Below, in pieces: positions 1 to 6,037 of a stretch of DNA of 15,078 nucleotides. Positions within the stretch are counted from its first letter, which is position 1. Each line of letters opens with the position of its first letter. This DNA is from Thermoanaerobaculales bacterium (GTDB lineage Bacteria; Acidobacteriota; Thermoanaerobaculia; Thermoanaerobaculales; Sulfomarinibacteraceae), in the NCBI GenBank assembly GCA_029932545.1, contig JAOZPW010000068.1, forward strand, positions 1 to 15,078, read 5' to 3'. The position numbers were made by a program, and so were the translations under genes. The notes beneath the pieces were generated by a model that had not been told where the DNA came from, made no database searches, and worked only from the letters and a program-made list of their open reading frames with translations.

Positions 1-121
1 AACGCGGTGTCGGTCTCAGTGTTAAAACCGTCTCACCTCCAGTGGGTGTTTCATTGAGGTTAGCGCGTATGCCCCCTCTCCCCTGCTCCCCCTCACGACC
101 AAGACCAGCTACTATCACCTC
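1..121 (+). other. Region upstream of dnaG, possible leader ORF or end of an upstream gene
   Basis: No complete gene is visible. A plus-strand frame is open from base 3 and ends at a TGA at 123-125, overlapping the dnaG ATG as ATGA. Within it, an ATG at 69 follows GAGGT (56-60) with 8-nt spacing and would encode an 18-residue Pro/Ser-rich peptide. Either this is a short leader coupled to dnaG, or it is the tail of a gene that starts before the window. dnaG itself has no clear Shine-Dalgarno sequence, which fits translational coupling. A second frame ends with TGA at 55-57. The sequence cannot decide between these. Confidence 0.25.
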
Positions 122-1867
122 ATGACCGATTTCGATCTCGATACCGAGGTCATCACCCGTGTCCGCGAAGCAGCGGACATCATCGCAGTCGTCTCCGACC
201 AGGTGCGCCTGAAACGCCGTGGGGGAAAATGGATAGGCCTGTGCCCCTTTCACGAGGAAAAGACACCGTCTTTCACGGTTGATGCCGAAAAAGGTTTCTA
301 CCACTGCTTCGGTTGTAAAGCAGGCGGCGACGTTTTCAATTTCGTCATGGCGCAGCAGAACTTTAATTTTCCCGAGGCTGTCGAGTACCTGGCCAGACGG
401 TTCGGAGTCAACCTGCCGGCCCGGAGCCCGGGGGCCCAGAAGCGACGCCACGAATCAGAGCGCCAGCGGGCCATTCTTGAAGAGGCCCAACGCTGGTTCG
501 TTGAGCAGTTGCACTCTGCCGGTGGCGTCGAGGCCGCCCGCGAACTGGACAAACGAGGCTTCCCCCAGTCCAGTTGGTCGGATTTCGGATTCGGGTGGGC
601 CCCGGATGAGTGGCGAGGCCTGGTCGACCACCTGCGGGCCCGCCATCCCGAAGGCGTCCTGGCTCAGGCCGGATTGATCGTTCAGCCGGAAAGCGGCAAG
701 AGTCCCTATGACCGATTTCGAAAGCGGTTGATGTTTCCCATCCGATCGGGAGACGGCCGCTTGATCGCTTTCGGCGGCCGAATTCTGGGTGATGGCGAAC
801 CCAAGTACCTCAACAGCCCCGAGAGCACACTGTTCCACAAACGCTCGACGCTGTTCGCCCTCGACCGGGCACGCAAGGCAATCTCCTCGAGCGGAGAAGT
901 GATCGTGGTCGAGGGTTACTTCGACTGCCTCTCCCTTCACCGGGTTGGTCTGGTCAATGTCGTCGCCACGTTGGGAACGGCACTGACCCCGGAACATGGA
1001 CGATCGCTTCGCCGTCTGTTGGGGGAGGACGGACGGGTTCTCCTGTGCTATGACGCAGACTCTGCCGGACAGCGAGCGGCAGCAACTGGGGCCGGTGTTC
1101 TCCTCCAGGCCGGTATCGACGTCGCCATGATCACCATCGAAGGCGGCAAGGATCCCGATGATATTATTCGAGACGGCGGCATCGAGGCCTTCAATTCGAT
1201 GGCTTCCAGGCCAACCTCACTGCTGGACTTCCTGCTGGCAAACATGCCGCCAGACCCCGCAGAACGACGCCGTGCCGGCCTTGACCTGGCACCACTGGTC
1301 TGCTCTGCAGCCAATCCGGCATACCGGCAGAACTTGATCGACGAACTGGCGAGGCGCCTCAACCTCAGGCCTCGTGATATCGAGAGCAAAGGCCGGACGC
1401 CCGGCGCCCGGGGCGGTCCACCCCCGGCTTCAGGTCCGACTACACCCCAAGCCGCTACGGCACCCGGCGAAATGGACCTGGCTCGAATCCTCCTCGAAGG
1501 ATCGGCTGTGATCCGGGCCAAGGCCACCGAGGATGTCATCCCCGAGTTGATCGAAGATGTTCGAGTCCGGGGCTTGCTCTCGCTCGTTCTCGAATGGGGC
1601 CCTGACCAGGAGATCGCAACTCGTGTGATGGCGGAAAGTCAGAATGAAGACCTCCGGAACCTTGTCGCCCAATTGTGCACATCCGAGCACCCCCCGGTCA
1701 CCGAGGAGAGAGCCGCCTTGACCCTGGCCCTGGTGGTTCGACGCCAGGAGAAGGAGGCCGCACGCTCCCTTCAGCAGGCAATTGAGCAGGCATCACGCGA
1801 CGGCAATTTTGAGCGAGTGGCCGAGTTGCAGGCGGAGAAGATCAGACTGAGGAGCCGTACAAAATAG
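122..1867 (+). CDS. dnaG: DNA primase DnaG
   Basis: Synthesises the RNA primers for Okazaki fragments at the replication fork, working with the DnaB helicase, whose gene is also in this window. The 581 residues are a normal length. The N-terminal CHC2-type zinc-binding domain shows C41, H44, C62 and C65 with the typical GLCPFHEEKTPSF and FHCFGC-like stretches. The RNA polymerase/TOPRIM core carries GGR (218-220), the acidic EGYFD motif (E264) and the DAD motif (D311, D313), followed by DPDD (344-347). A Gly/Pro/Ala-rich linker (about 424-449) precedes a C-terminal helical domain expected to bind DnaB. The start is the ATG at 122; the domain begins normally from there, but the upstream ribosome site is weak (TATCACCTC), so coupling to an upstream frame is possible. 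rpoD follows 267 bases later on the same strand, as in macromolecular synthesis operons. Identification is secure. Confidence 0.97.
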   Translation: MTDFDLDTEVITRVREAADIIAVVSDQVRLKRRGGKWIGLCPFHEEKTPSFTVDAEKGFYHCFGCKAGGDVFNFVMAQQNFNFPEAVEYLARRFGVNLPARSPGAQKRRHESERQRAILEEAQRWFVEQLHSAGGVEAARELDKRGFPQSSWSDFGFGWAPDEWRGLVDHLRARHPEGVLAQAGLIVQPESGKSPYDRFRKRLMFPIRSGDGRLIAFGGRILGDGEPKYLNSPESTLFHKRSTLFALDRARKAISSSGEVIVVEGYFDCLSLHRVGLVNVVATLGTALTPEHGRSLRRLLGEDGRVLLCYDADSAGQRAAATGAGVLLQAGIDVAMITIEGGKDPDDIIRDGGIEAFNSMASRPTSLLDFLLANMPPDPAERRRAGLDLAPLVCSAANPAYRQNLIDELARRLNLRPRDIESKGRTPGARGGPPPASGPTTPQAATAPGEMDLARILLEGSAVIRAKATEDVIPELIEDVRVRGLLSLVLEWGPDQEIATRVMAESQNEDLRNLVAQLCTSEHPPVTEERAALTLALVVRRQEKEAARSLQQAIEQASRDGNFERVAELQAEKIRLRSRTK

Positions 1868-1906
1868 GAAAAATCAGCCAATTTTGTCGAATTTCTCCAA
1901 AAAGAC

Positions 1907-1935
1907 TTGCCAAATCTCCCTTCGGGACCCATATT
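1907..1935 (+). promoter_or_regulatory. Candidate sigma-70-type promoter upstream of rpoD
   Basis: TTGCCA at 1907-1912 (5 of 6 matches to TTGACA) is separated by 17 bases from CATATT at 1930-1935 (4 of 6 to TATAAT). It lies in a locally AT-richer stretch just after dnaG and about 200 bases before rpoD. Such matches arise by chance, so this is a suggestion for a separate rpoD promoter and no more. Confidence 0.25.
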
Positions 1936-1989
1936 CCCTTTCGACGAGACGGTTGTGGGACCAGCTTTGAGGTGCAGGAGACGTGTTCC

Positions 1990-2088
1990 GTGACCTTCAA
2001 TGCCAAGCCAGGCACACAATACCACCGGCATGACGGCGAGGTTGTGGCCGCCGGTGTTGCACCTAAGGTGATGAGGGTTGGCGAATAA
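1990..2088 (+). CDS. Candidate 32-residue leader ORF before rpoD
   Basis: A GTG at 1990 follows CAGGAG (1975-1980) with 9-nt spacing and opens a 32-codon frame ending TAA at 2086-2088, 46 bases before the preferred rpoD start. The peptide begins MTFNAKPGTQYHRHDGE and is hydrophilic with no signal or motif I recognise. Its codons resemble those of the neighbouring genes. It spans the small dyads of the rpoD leader, so its translation could affect their folding. It may equally be noise. Confidence 0.2.
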   Translation: MTFNAKPGTQYHRHDGEVVAAGVAPKVMRVGE

Positions 2089-2122
2089 TTATCGTTCGAC
2101 AGACGTTGTTGCGAGAAATGAT

Positions 2123-2127
2123 GGAGG
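2123..2127 (+). promoter_or_regulatory. Ribosome binding site that sets the rpoD start
   Basis: GGAGG ends 7 bases before the GTG at 2135. This, plus the fit of the resulting N-terminus to region 1.1 of primary sigma factors (16 residues before GKERGY, against 15 before the equivalent GKEQGY in E. coli RpoD), favours GTG 2135. The TTG at 2078 is the rival: AAGGTGAT at 2065-2072 could serve it. Confidence 0.6.
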
Positions 2128-2134
2128 CTTGTTC

Positions 2135-3853
2135 GTGCTGATTGAAGAAAAGTACCCTGAACTCAATACACTGATCCAGACCGGTAAAGAACGAGGCTAC
2201 ATCCTCTATGAAGATCTTTTCGAGAAGCTCCCGGAAGAGGTCACCGGCATTCCCGAGGAATTGGACGAGATTCATCAGCGCCTCAACGAACTTCACATTG
2301 AGGTTATGGAGGGCGAGAGTGCCGAGGGCGGCGATGACAAGGCCGCACCTGCTGACGGGAAAGAAACCTCCGAATCCAAGGCAGACACCGGCAAGGAAAA
2401 AGTGATTCCGGCCAAGACCCTGGTTCGACCGGAACAACTGGAAAAGACCAACGACCCTGTCCGAATGTACCTGCGAGAAATGGGGACCGTGAACCTGCTC
2501 GATCGTGAGGGCGAGGTCAAGATCGCTCAGCGCATCGAGGCCGGCGAAGCCAGAGTCTTCATTGCTCTTTCCAAGGAAGTGCCCATCCTGGAACTCTTCT
2601 TGAGGACCAATGAGCAGGCCCGCCGGGAACGCCGAGGTGTCAAGGAGTTGATGCAAACCGGGGAGTCTGTTCTCGACGAGAAGGCCCTGGACAGAGTCAA
2701 AGAGGGACTTGGACTCTTCGCCAAGATCAACGAGCTCGATGAGGAGAGCAAGGAACTCAAGATTCGGCTCCACCGTTGCAAGAAATCCGGAAAACGGTTT
2801 CAGGAACTCTCCGAGAAGATCGACGTCAATATGGCCGACATCGCGATTATGGTCCGAAGGGCAGATTTCACGACCACTACACGCAACCGCCTTCTGACGT
2901 TTTTCAACGAGGTCGACCGGCGCTTTTCCATTCCCGTCCTCACCGTCAACAAAGACCGGAAGAAGATCCAGCAGGAGAAGAACAAGGAACGACGGCGCTT
3001 CTACCAGGAAAGGGTCGAACGCTACGAGGAGGAACTGATACTGCTGGAAGAACGTTTCCGGATTCCCTATGACGACCTGAAGAATCTTCTCGCCGAGGTG
3101 CGCCGGGGCGAAGGAATGACTGACTTGGCCAAGCAGGACCTGATTGTCGCCAACCTCCGGCTGGTAGTTTCCATCGCCAAGAAATACACCAACAGGGGCC
3201 TCCAGTTCCTCGATCTGATTCAAGAAGGCAATATCGGCCTGATGAAGGCTGTCGACAAGTTTGAATTCCGCCGAGGTTACAAATTTTCCACCTATGCGAC
3301 CTGGTGGATTCGCCAGGCCATCACGCGGGCCATCGCCGACCAGGCCCGTACGATCCGTATTCCGGTGCATATGATCGAGACGATCAACAAGCTGACCCGA
3401 ACGACTCGGATGCTGGTTCAGGAACTGGGTCGCGAACCGTCGGTTGCCGAGATCGCCAATAGGATGGAAATGCCGATTTCCAAGATCCGGAAGATCCACA
3501 AAATCTCACAAGAGCCCATTTCCCTTGAGACCCCGATCGGTGAAGAAGAAGATTCGCACCTCGGTGATTTCATCGAAGACACGGCCTCCGTCTCACCGAT
3601 TGAGGCTGTGATCATGAGGACGTTGAAGGACCACACCAATTCCGTCCTCAAATCACTGACACCACGAGAGGAACAGGTTCTCAAACTGCGGTTCGGCATC
3701 GGAGACGGAACCGAACATACGCTCGAGGAAGTTGGACGCACTTTCAACGTCACTCGCGAACGCATTCGCCAGATCGAGTACAAGGCCCTGAGGAAACTTC
3801 GCCATCCAACCCGATCTCAGTTACTGAAACCATTCTCCGAAGGAGAGAATTAG
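2135..3853 (+). CDS. rpoD: RNA polymerase primary sigma factor RpoD (sigma-70)
   Basis: Directs core RNA polymerase to housekeeping promoters. From GTG 2135 it is 572 residues. Region 1.1 is at the N-terminus (YPELNTLIQTGKERGYILYEDL), followed by a charged Glu/Lys/Asp/Ala-rich linker (about 58-89). Region 1.2 starts at NDPVRMYLREMG (107). A long charged non-conserved segment (about 135-330) matches the sigma70_ner type of Proteobacteria-like primary sigmas. Region 2 (about 337-411) includes LRLVVSIAKKYTNRGLQFLDL, the DKFEFRRGYKFSTYATWWIRQ block and the promoter-recognition end of RAIADQARTIRIPVHM. Region 3 contains PSVAEIANRM, and region 4 (about 506-566) has the helix-turn-helix GRTFNVTRERIRQIE. 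An in-frame TTG at 2078 would add 19 residues. It lies downstream of dnaG; the tRNA starts 46 bases after its stop. The family assignment is certain; only the start is open. Confidence 0.96.
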   Translation: MLIEEKYPELNTLIQTGKERGYILYEDLFEKLPEEVTGIPEELDEIHQRLNELHIEVMEGESAEGGDDKAAPADGKETSESKADTGKEKVIPAKTLVRPEQLEKTNDPVRMYLREMGTVNLLDREGEVKIAQRIEAGEARVFIALSKEVPILELFLRTNEQARRERRGVKELMQTGESVLDEKALDRVKEGLGLFAKINELDEESKELKIRLHRCKKSGKRFQELSEKIDVNMADIAIMVRRADFTTTTRNRLLTFFNEVDRRFSIPVLTVNKDRKKIQQEKNKERRRFYQERVERYEEELILLEERFRIPYDDLKNLLAEVRRGEGMTDLAKQDLIVANLRLVVSIAKKYTNRGLQFLDLIQEGNIGLMKAVDKFEFRRGYKFSTYATWWIRQAITRAIADQARTIRIPVHMIETINKLTRTTRMLVQELGREPSVAEIANRMEMPISKIRKIHKISQEPISLETPIGEEEDSHLGDFIEDTASVSPIEAVIMRTLKDHTNSVLKSLTPREEQVLKLRFGIGDGTEHTLEEVGRTFNVTRERIRQIEYKALRKLRHPTRSQLLKPFSEGEN

Positions 3854-3863
3854 CAAACAACCC

Positions 3864-3892
3864 TTGCTGGACACCGCCCCTCGGGTTACCAT
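3864..3892 (+). promoter_or_regulatory. Candidate promoter for the CAT tRNA
   Basis: TTGCTG at 3864-3869 and TACCAT at 3887-3892 are 17 bases apart, and the tRNA begins 7 bases after the -10 element. The spacing is ideal but the hexamers are weak (3 and 4 of 6). Read-through from rpoD is the simple alternative, since no terminator separates them. Confidence 0.3.
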
Positions 3893-3899
3893 ACGCTCG

Positions 3900-3975
3900 G
3901 GGCCTATAGCTCAGCGGTCAGAGCCGCCGGCTCATAACCGGTCGGTCCCAGGTTCGAATCCTGGTGGGCCCACCA
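3900..3975 (+). tRNA. tRNA with anticodon CAT, probably tRNA-Ile2
   Basis: A complete 76-nt cloverleaf with an encoded CCA end (3973-3975). The acceptor stem GGGCCTA (3900-3906) pairs with TGGGCCC (3965-3971, one G-T pair). The D stem is GCTC/GAGC, the anticodon stem GCCGG/CCGGT has the loop CTCATAA (anticodon CAT at 3933-3935), and the T stem is CCAGG/CCTGG with loop TTCGAAT. CAT anticodons occur in initiator Met, elongator Met and Ile2 (where TilS converts C34 to lysidine). The G1-C72 pair argues against a typical initiator. The 8-nt D loop and the G-U pair at the top of the anticodon stem (27-43) resemble E. coli tRNA-Ile2 more than its elongator tRNA-Met. Isotype is therefore likely but not proven. 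It lies between rpoD and the zinc-ribbon gene and could be co-transcribed with them. Confidence 0.93.
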
Positions 3976-4038
3976 CAATTGAAGAGATGGGTGGTGGAAG
4001 ATCACCGACGGTAATCCACCGGGAAAAACCGGTGTATC

Positions 4039-4044
4039 AGGGGG
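4039..4044 (+). promoter_or_regulatory. Ribosome binding site supporting a TTG start
   Basis: AGGGGG ends 4 bases before the TTG at 4049. It is the only plausible site for the zinc-ribbon gene: the next in-frame ATG (4079) would remove ten residues, including the conserved-looking beginning of the coiled coil. Confidence 0.55.
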
Positions 4045-4048
4045 CTCA

Positions 4049-4792
4049 TTGAATACAGCACAATACGATCTCGTTCTCATGATTCGGCTGCAAGGCCTGT
4101 ACGACGGTATCTCTCAGGCCCTTCAGGACCGCCAGACCCCTCCCCTGGAAGTCAAGGAGTTGGAAGAGGCCAACCGGCAACGACAAGCCGAGCTGGCCGA
4201 CCTTGAAGCGCAAGTGGTCGCGCACCAGGATGAACTGCAAGAGGTTCACAAGGGCGAGGAGGAGTGGCGTCTCGAACTGGAACATTTTCAGAAGCAGAAA
4301 AGCATGGTAACCAACGAACGGGAATTCACCGCCGTCATCTCGGAAATCGACTACGCCACCAAGGAACTGGATACTCGCAAGACCCGACACGACGAGTTGG
4401 ATACCATGATTCGGGAGCTTGGCGAAGATATCGAGAGCCGGCAACAGGCACGGCCTGAAGAAGAGTCAGCACAGAGAGAGATTACCGAGAGTTGGGAAAC
4501 CACCAAAGAGGATCTCAAGCTCAAGGTGCAAAAGTTGGCTCTGGACGCCGGTGCTGAAGAAGAGAAACTCAGCCCCAAGAGCCGGGCACTCTTTCACAGA
4601 CTGCTCAAGAGCAAGAAAGGCATCGCCATTGCTGCCGTTGCGGACGGCAGTTGTTCAGCGTGCCATTTCAAACTCAGGCCGCACCTGATGCAACGCGTCT
4701 GGCGATGCGAGGAAATCATCACCTGCGAATTTTGCCATCGGGTTCTCTTTCGAGAAGATGCCGTGTCCGGCCTCAGTGAAGGAGAAGGGTGA
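4049..4792 (+). CDS. Coiled-coil protein with C-terminal C4 zinc ribbon (COG1579/DUF164 family)
   Basis: Function is not established; the family is described as a predicted nucleic-acid-binding zinc-ribbon protein. The 247-residue product starts at TTG with a strong AGGGGG site. Residues about 10-175 are almost wholly charged, Glu/Gln/Lys-rich helix that should form a long antiparallel coiled-coil hairpin, with the family-typical stretch MVTNEREFTAVISEID near 86-101. The end carries two zinc knuckles, CSAC (C202, C205) and CEFC (C226, C229), flanking a short basic loop; C220 is an extra cysteine. There is no signal peptide or membrane segment, so it is cytoplasmic. It begins 73 bases after the tRNA and shares the strand with dnaG and rpoD, suggesting a nucleic-acid or translation-related role, but that is guilt by association. 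Domain assignment is firm; the role is unknown. Confidence 0.88.
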   Translation: MNTAQYDLVLMIRLQGLYDGISQALQDRQTPPLEVKELEEANRQRQAELADLEAQVVAHQDELQEVHKGEEEWRLELEHFQKQKSMVTNEREFTAVISEIDYATKELDTRKTRHDELDTMIRELGEDIESRQQARPEEESAQREITESWETTKEDLKLKVQKLALDAGAEEEKLSPKSRALFHRLLKSKKGIAIAAVADGSCSACHFKLRPHLMQRVWRCEEIITCEFCHRVLFREDAVSGLSEGEG

Positions 4793-4800
4793 TGGAAGAA

Positions 4801-4825
4801 ACTGGAAACTGGATACTGGAAACTA
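4801..4825 (+). repeat. Degenerate ACTGGAAA-type tandem repeat, left arm
   Basis: Consecutive 8-9 base units (ACTGGAA, ACTGGAT, ACTGGAA, ACTAG) lie 9 bases after the zinc-ribbon stop. The same units recur inverted at 4968-4998, so the two arms bracket 142 bases of the gap. Together with the tandem structure this marks a dispersed repeat and not a simple terminator. Confidence 0.7.
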
Positions 4826-4967
4826 GACCCCGTTTCTCCAACTGAGTCGACAAGGGCGCTTTTTGTTAGGATTTTCTGATCAATCCCTCGCATGAACTAC
4901 TCAAGAATATTTCCCAAGAATAACGCCACCGTAAATCACTGTGGCATGCGGACCGGTTCAAAGTGCT

Positions 4968-4998
4968 CAGTTTCCAGTTTCCAATTTCTAGTTTCTGG
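4968..4998 (-). repeat. Degenerate ACTGGAAA-type tandem repeat, right arm (inverted)
   Basis: Read on the minus strand this is CCAGAAACTAG followed by AAATTGGAAACTGGAAACTG, built from the same units as 4801-4825. It sits 69 bases upstream of yggS. The opposite orientation of the arms could let the transcript fold into a long imperfect hairpin. Confidence 0.7.
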
Positions 4999-5067
4999 CC
5001 TCGAACATCACATCAGAACTTGGAAACAGAGCCTCGATGTCTCGATCCACCTCAGAAGTAGGTAACC

Positions 5068-5775
5068 ATGCACACCACTATCTCCTCCCGGTTGGCCGGC
5101 GTGCAAACCCGTTTGGAACGCGCCGCCCTCGGAGCGGACCGCGATCCTTCCGGCATCACTCTCATCGCCGTCAGCAAGACCCAACCGTCATTACCTCTGT
5201 CGGAAGCTCTCAGTGCCGGGGTACTCCATCTCGGCGAAAACCGAGTGCAAGAGGCGGCATCGAAGAAGCCGGATGTTGACGGAGCTGCCCAGTGGCACCT
5301 GATCGGCCCCCTCCAGCGAAACAAGGTCAAGCTGGCCCTGGAGACATTCGACGTCATCCATACCTTGGACCGACCAGCCCTGGCCGACCGACTGCAGATG
5401 CTGCTTGGAGAACATTGGCCTGGGCGCCGATTGCCCGTCCTGCTGGAAATCAACGTCGGGCACGAAGCACAAAAGGCCGGCGTTCTCCCTCACGAAGCCG
5501 AAGACCTTGCTCGACATGTGCTCGCCGACTGTCCAAACCTGCAGCTCGACGGTCTGATGGCCATCCCGCCCTTCGGCCTCGACCCCGAGGCCGGTCGGCC
5601 GTATTTCAAGGCCTTGGCCGACCTGCAGAAGGAACTCGGTCAACGCCTCGGCCTTGCCCTGCCCTCCCTCTCGATGGGCATGAGCCACGACTTCGAGATC
5701 GCCATAGAAGAAGGCGCAACGATGGTAAGGGTGGGTACGGCGATTTTTGGGAAAAGGCTGATTAAAGAGATTTAA
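5068..5775 (+). CDS. yggS: YggS/PLPBP family pyridoxal-phosphate homeostasis protein
   Basis: Binds pyridoxal 5'-phosphate and buffers its level in the cytoplasm; members have no known catalytic activity although they share the alanine racemase barrel fold. The 235-residue length is typical. K37 in ITLIAVSKTQP is the expected PLP-binding lysine. Other family signatures are HLGENRVQEA (54-63), WHLIGPLQRNK (76-86), the VLLEINVGHEAQKAG strand and the C-terminal phosphate-binding block SMGMSHDFEIAIEEGATMVRVGTAIFG. The ATG at 5068 follows AGGTAACC at a usable distance. It stands alone, with repeat-filled gaps on both sides, so its transcription may be independent of the zinc-ribbon gene. In other bacteria yggS often precedes proC or yggT/sepF; none of those is seen here. 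Confidence 0.95.
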   Translation: MHTTISSRLAGVQTRLERAALGADRDPSGITLIAVSKTQPSLPLSEALSAGVLHLGENRVQEAASKKPDVDGAAQWHLIGPLQRNKVKLALETFDVIHTLDRPALADRLQMLLGEHWPGRRLPVLLEINVGHEAQKAGVLPHEAEDLARHVLADCPNLQLDGLMAIPPFGLDPEAGRPYFKALADLQKELGQRLGLALPSLSMGMSHDFEIAIEEGATMVRVGTAIFGKRLIKEI

Positions 5776-5835
5776 AGGGGAAGTATTTTTCTCTCTCACT
5801 GGGAGGGCCAATCCGGCCGCACCCCTCGCGACGAA

Positions 5836-5874
5836 CGCTTCGCGCACAAAAAACATAATATCCGGCGCGAAGCG
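5836..5874. repeat. 10-bp perfect inverted repeat
   Basis: CGCTTCGCGC at 5836-5845 is matched by GCGCGAAGCG at 5865-5874, separated by 19 AT-richer bases. The right arm overlaps a tighter hairpin, GGCGC-GAA-GCGCC (5864-5876), so two structures compete. Confidence 0.65.
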
Positions 5875-5879
5875 CCTCT

Positions 5880-5961
5880 CGCAATGTGCGTGGCTGGATC
5901 GAAACAACGGCCACAATGACCTTCCCGTATCCAAAAAGCCGATCCAGCCACGCACATTGCG
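5880..5961. repeat. Perfect 22-bp inverted repeat with 38-base loop
   Basis: The left arm (5880-5901, beginning CGCAATGTGCGTGG) and the right arm (5940-5961, ending CCACGCACATTGCG) are exact reverse complements over 22 bases; homology stops sharply at both ends. The loop (5902-5939) has no further symmetry. There is no T run after it, so it is not a standard terminator. Confidence 0.85.
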
Positions 5962-6037
5962 ACTACGACGCCTGAAAACCTTGCCTGATTCCCTGCTTTG
6001 TGAAAAAATGCGCATCCGATGAAAGGGTGGCAATTTC

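Larger units (their letters stand above)
1868..2134 (+). other. dnaG-rpoD intergenic leader region
   Basis: This 267-base gap has no obvious rho-independent terminator. It holds a weak promoter candidate (1907-1935), a short ORF (1990-2088) and several small dyads: CACCGGC at 2023-2029 pairs with GCCGGTG at 2050-2056, and the overlapping GGTG (2053-2056), CACC (2060-2063) and GGTG (2067-2070) could form mutually exclusive 4-bp hairpins. The last one would include AAGGTGAT (2065-2072), a good anti-16S match. A regulated rpoD leader is possible but is only an inference. Confidence 0.4.
4793..5067 (+). other. Intergenic region between the zinc-ribbon gene and yggS
   Basis: This 275-base gap holds no credible gene on either strand. 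It contains the two inverted ACTGGAAA-type arms (4801-4825 and 4968-4998) and a small dyad, GCCAC (4925-4929) with GTGGC (4941-4945). A GC-containing stretch before a T run (GGGCGCTTTTTG, 4854-4865) lacks a good stem, so I do not call a terminator. Confidence 0.6.
5776..6037 (+). other. Repeat-rich intergenic region between yggS and the M20 gene
   Basis: No gene is supported in these 262 bases. They carry a 10-bp perfect inverted repeat (5836-5845 with 5865-5874), a GGCGC/GCGCC hairpin (5864-5876) and a perfect 22-bp inverted repeat (5880-5901 with 5940-5961). The M20 ribosome site AGGGTGG (about 6023-6029) lies at the right end. The density of dyads looks like a small mobile or REP-like element. 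Confidence 0.6.

Noticed and set aside
1868..1896. AAAAT...ATTTT dyad after dnaG as a terminator
   Set aside because: The stem is only A-T pairs and has no GC core, so it would not terminate transcription effectively.
2063..3499. A 478-residue open frame antisense to rpoD
   Set aside because: It lies wholly opposite a strongly conserved sigma factor, has no recognisable domain, and GC-rich codon bias commonly opens the antisense frame.
3864..4052. A 62-codon frame running through the tRNA
   Set aside because: The tRNA cloverleaf is complete and explains the sequence; the frame also overlaps the zinc-ribbon ribosome site.
4854..4865. GGGCGCTTTTTG as a rho-independent terminator
   Set aside because: The T run is present but no stable GC stem precedes it.
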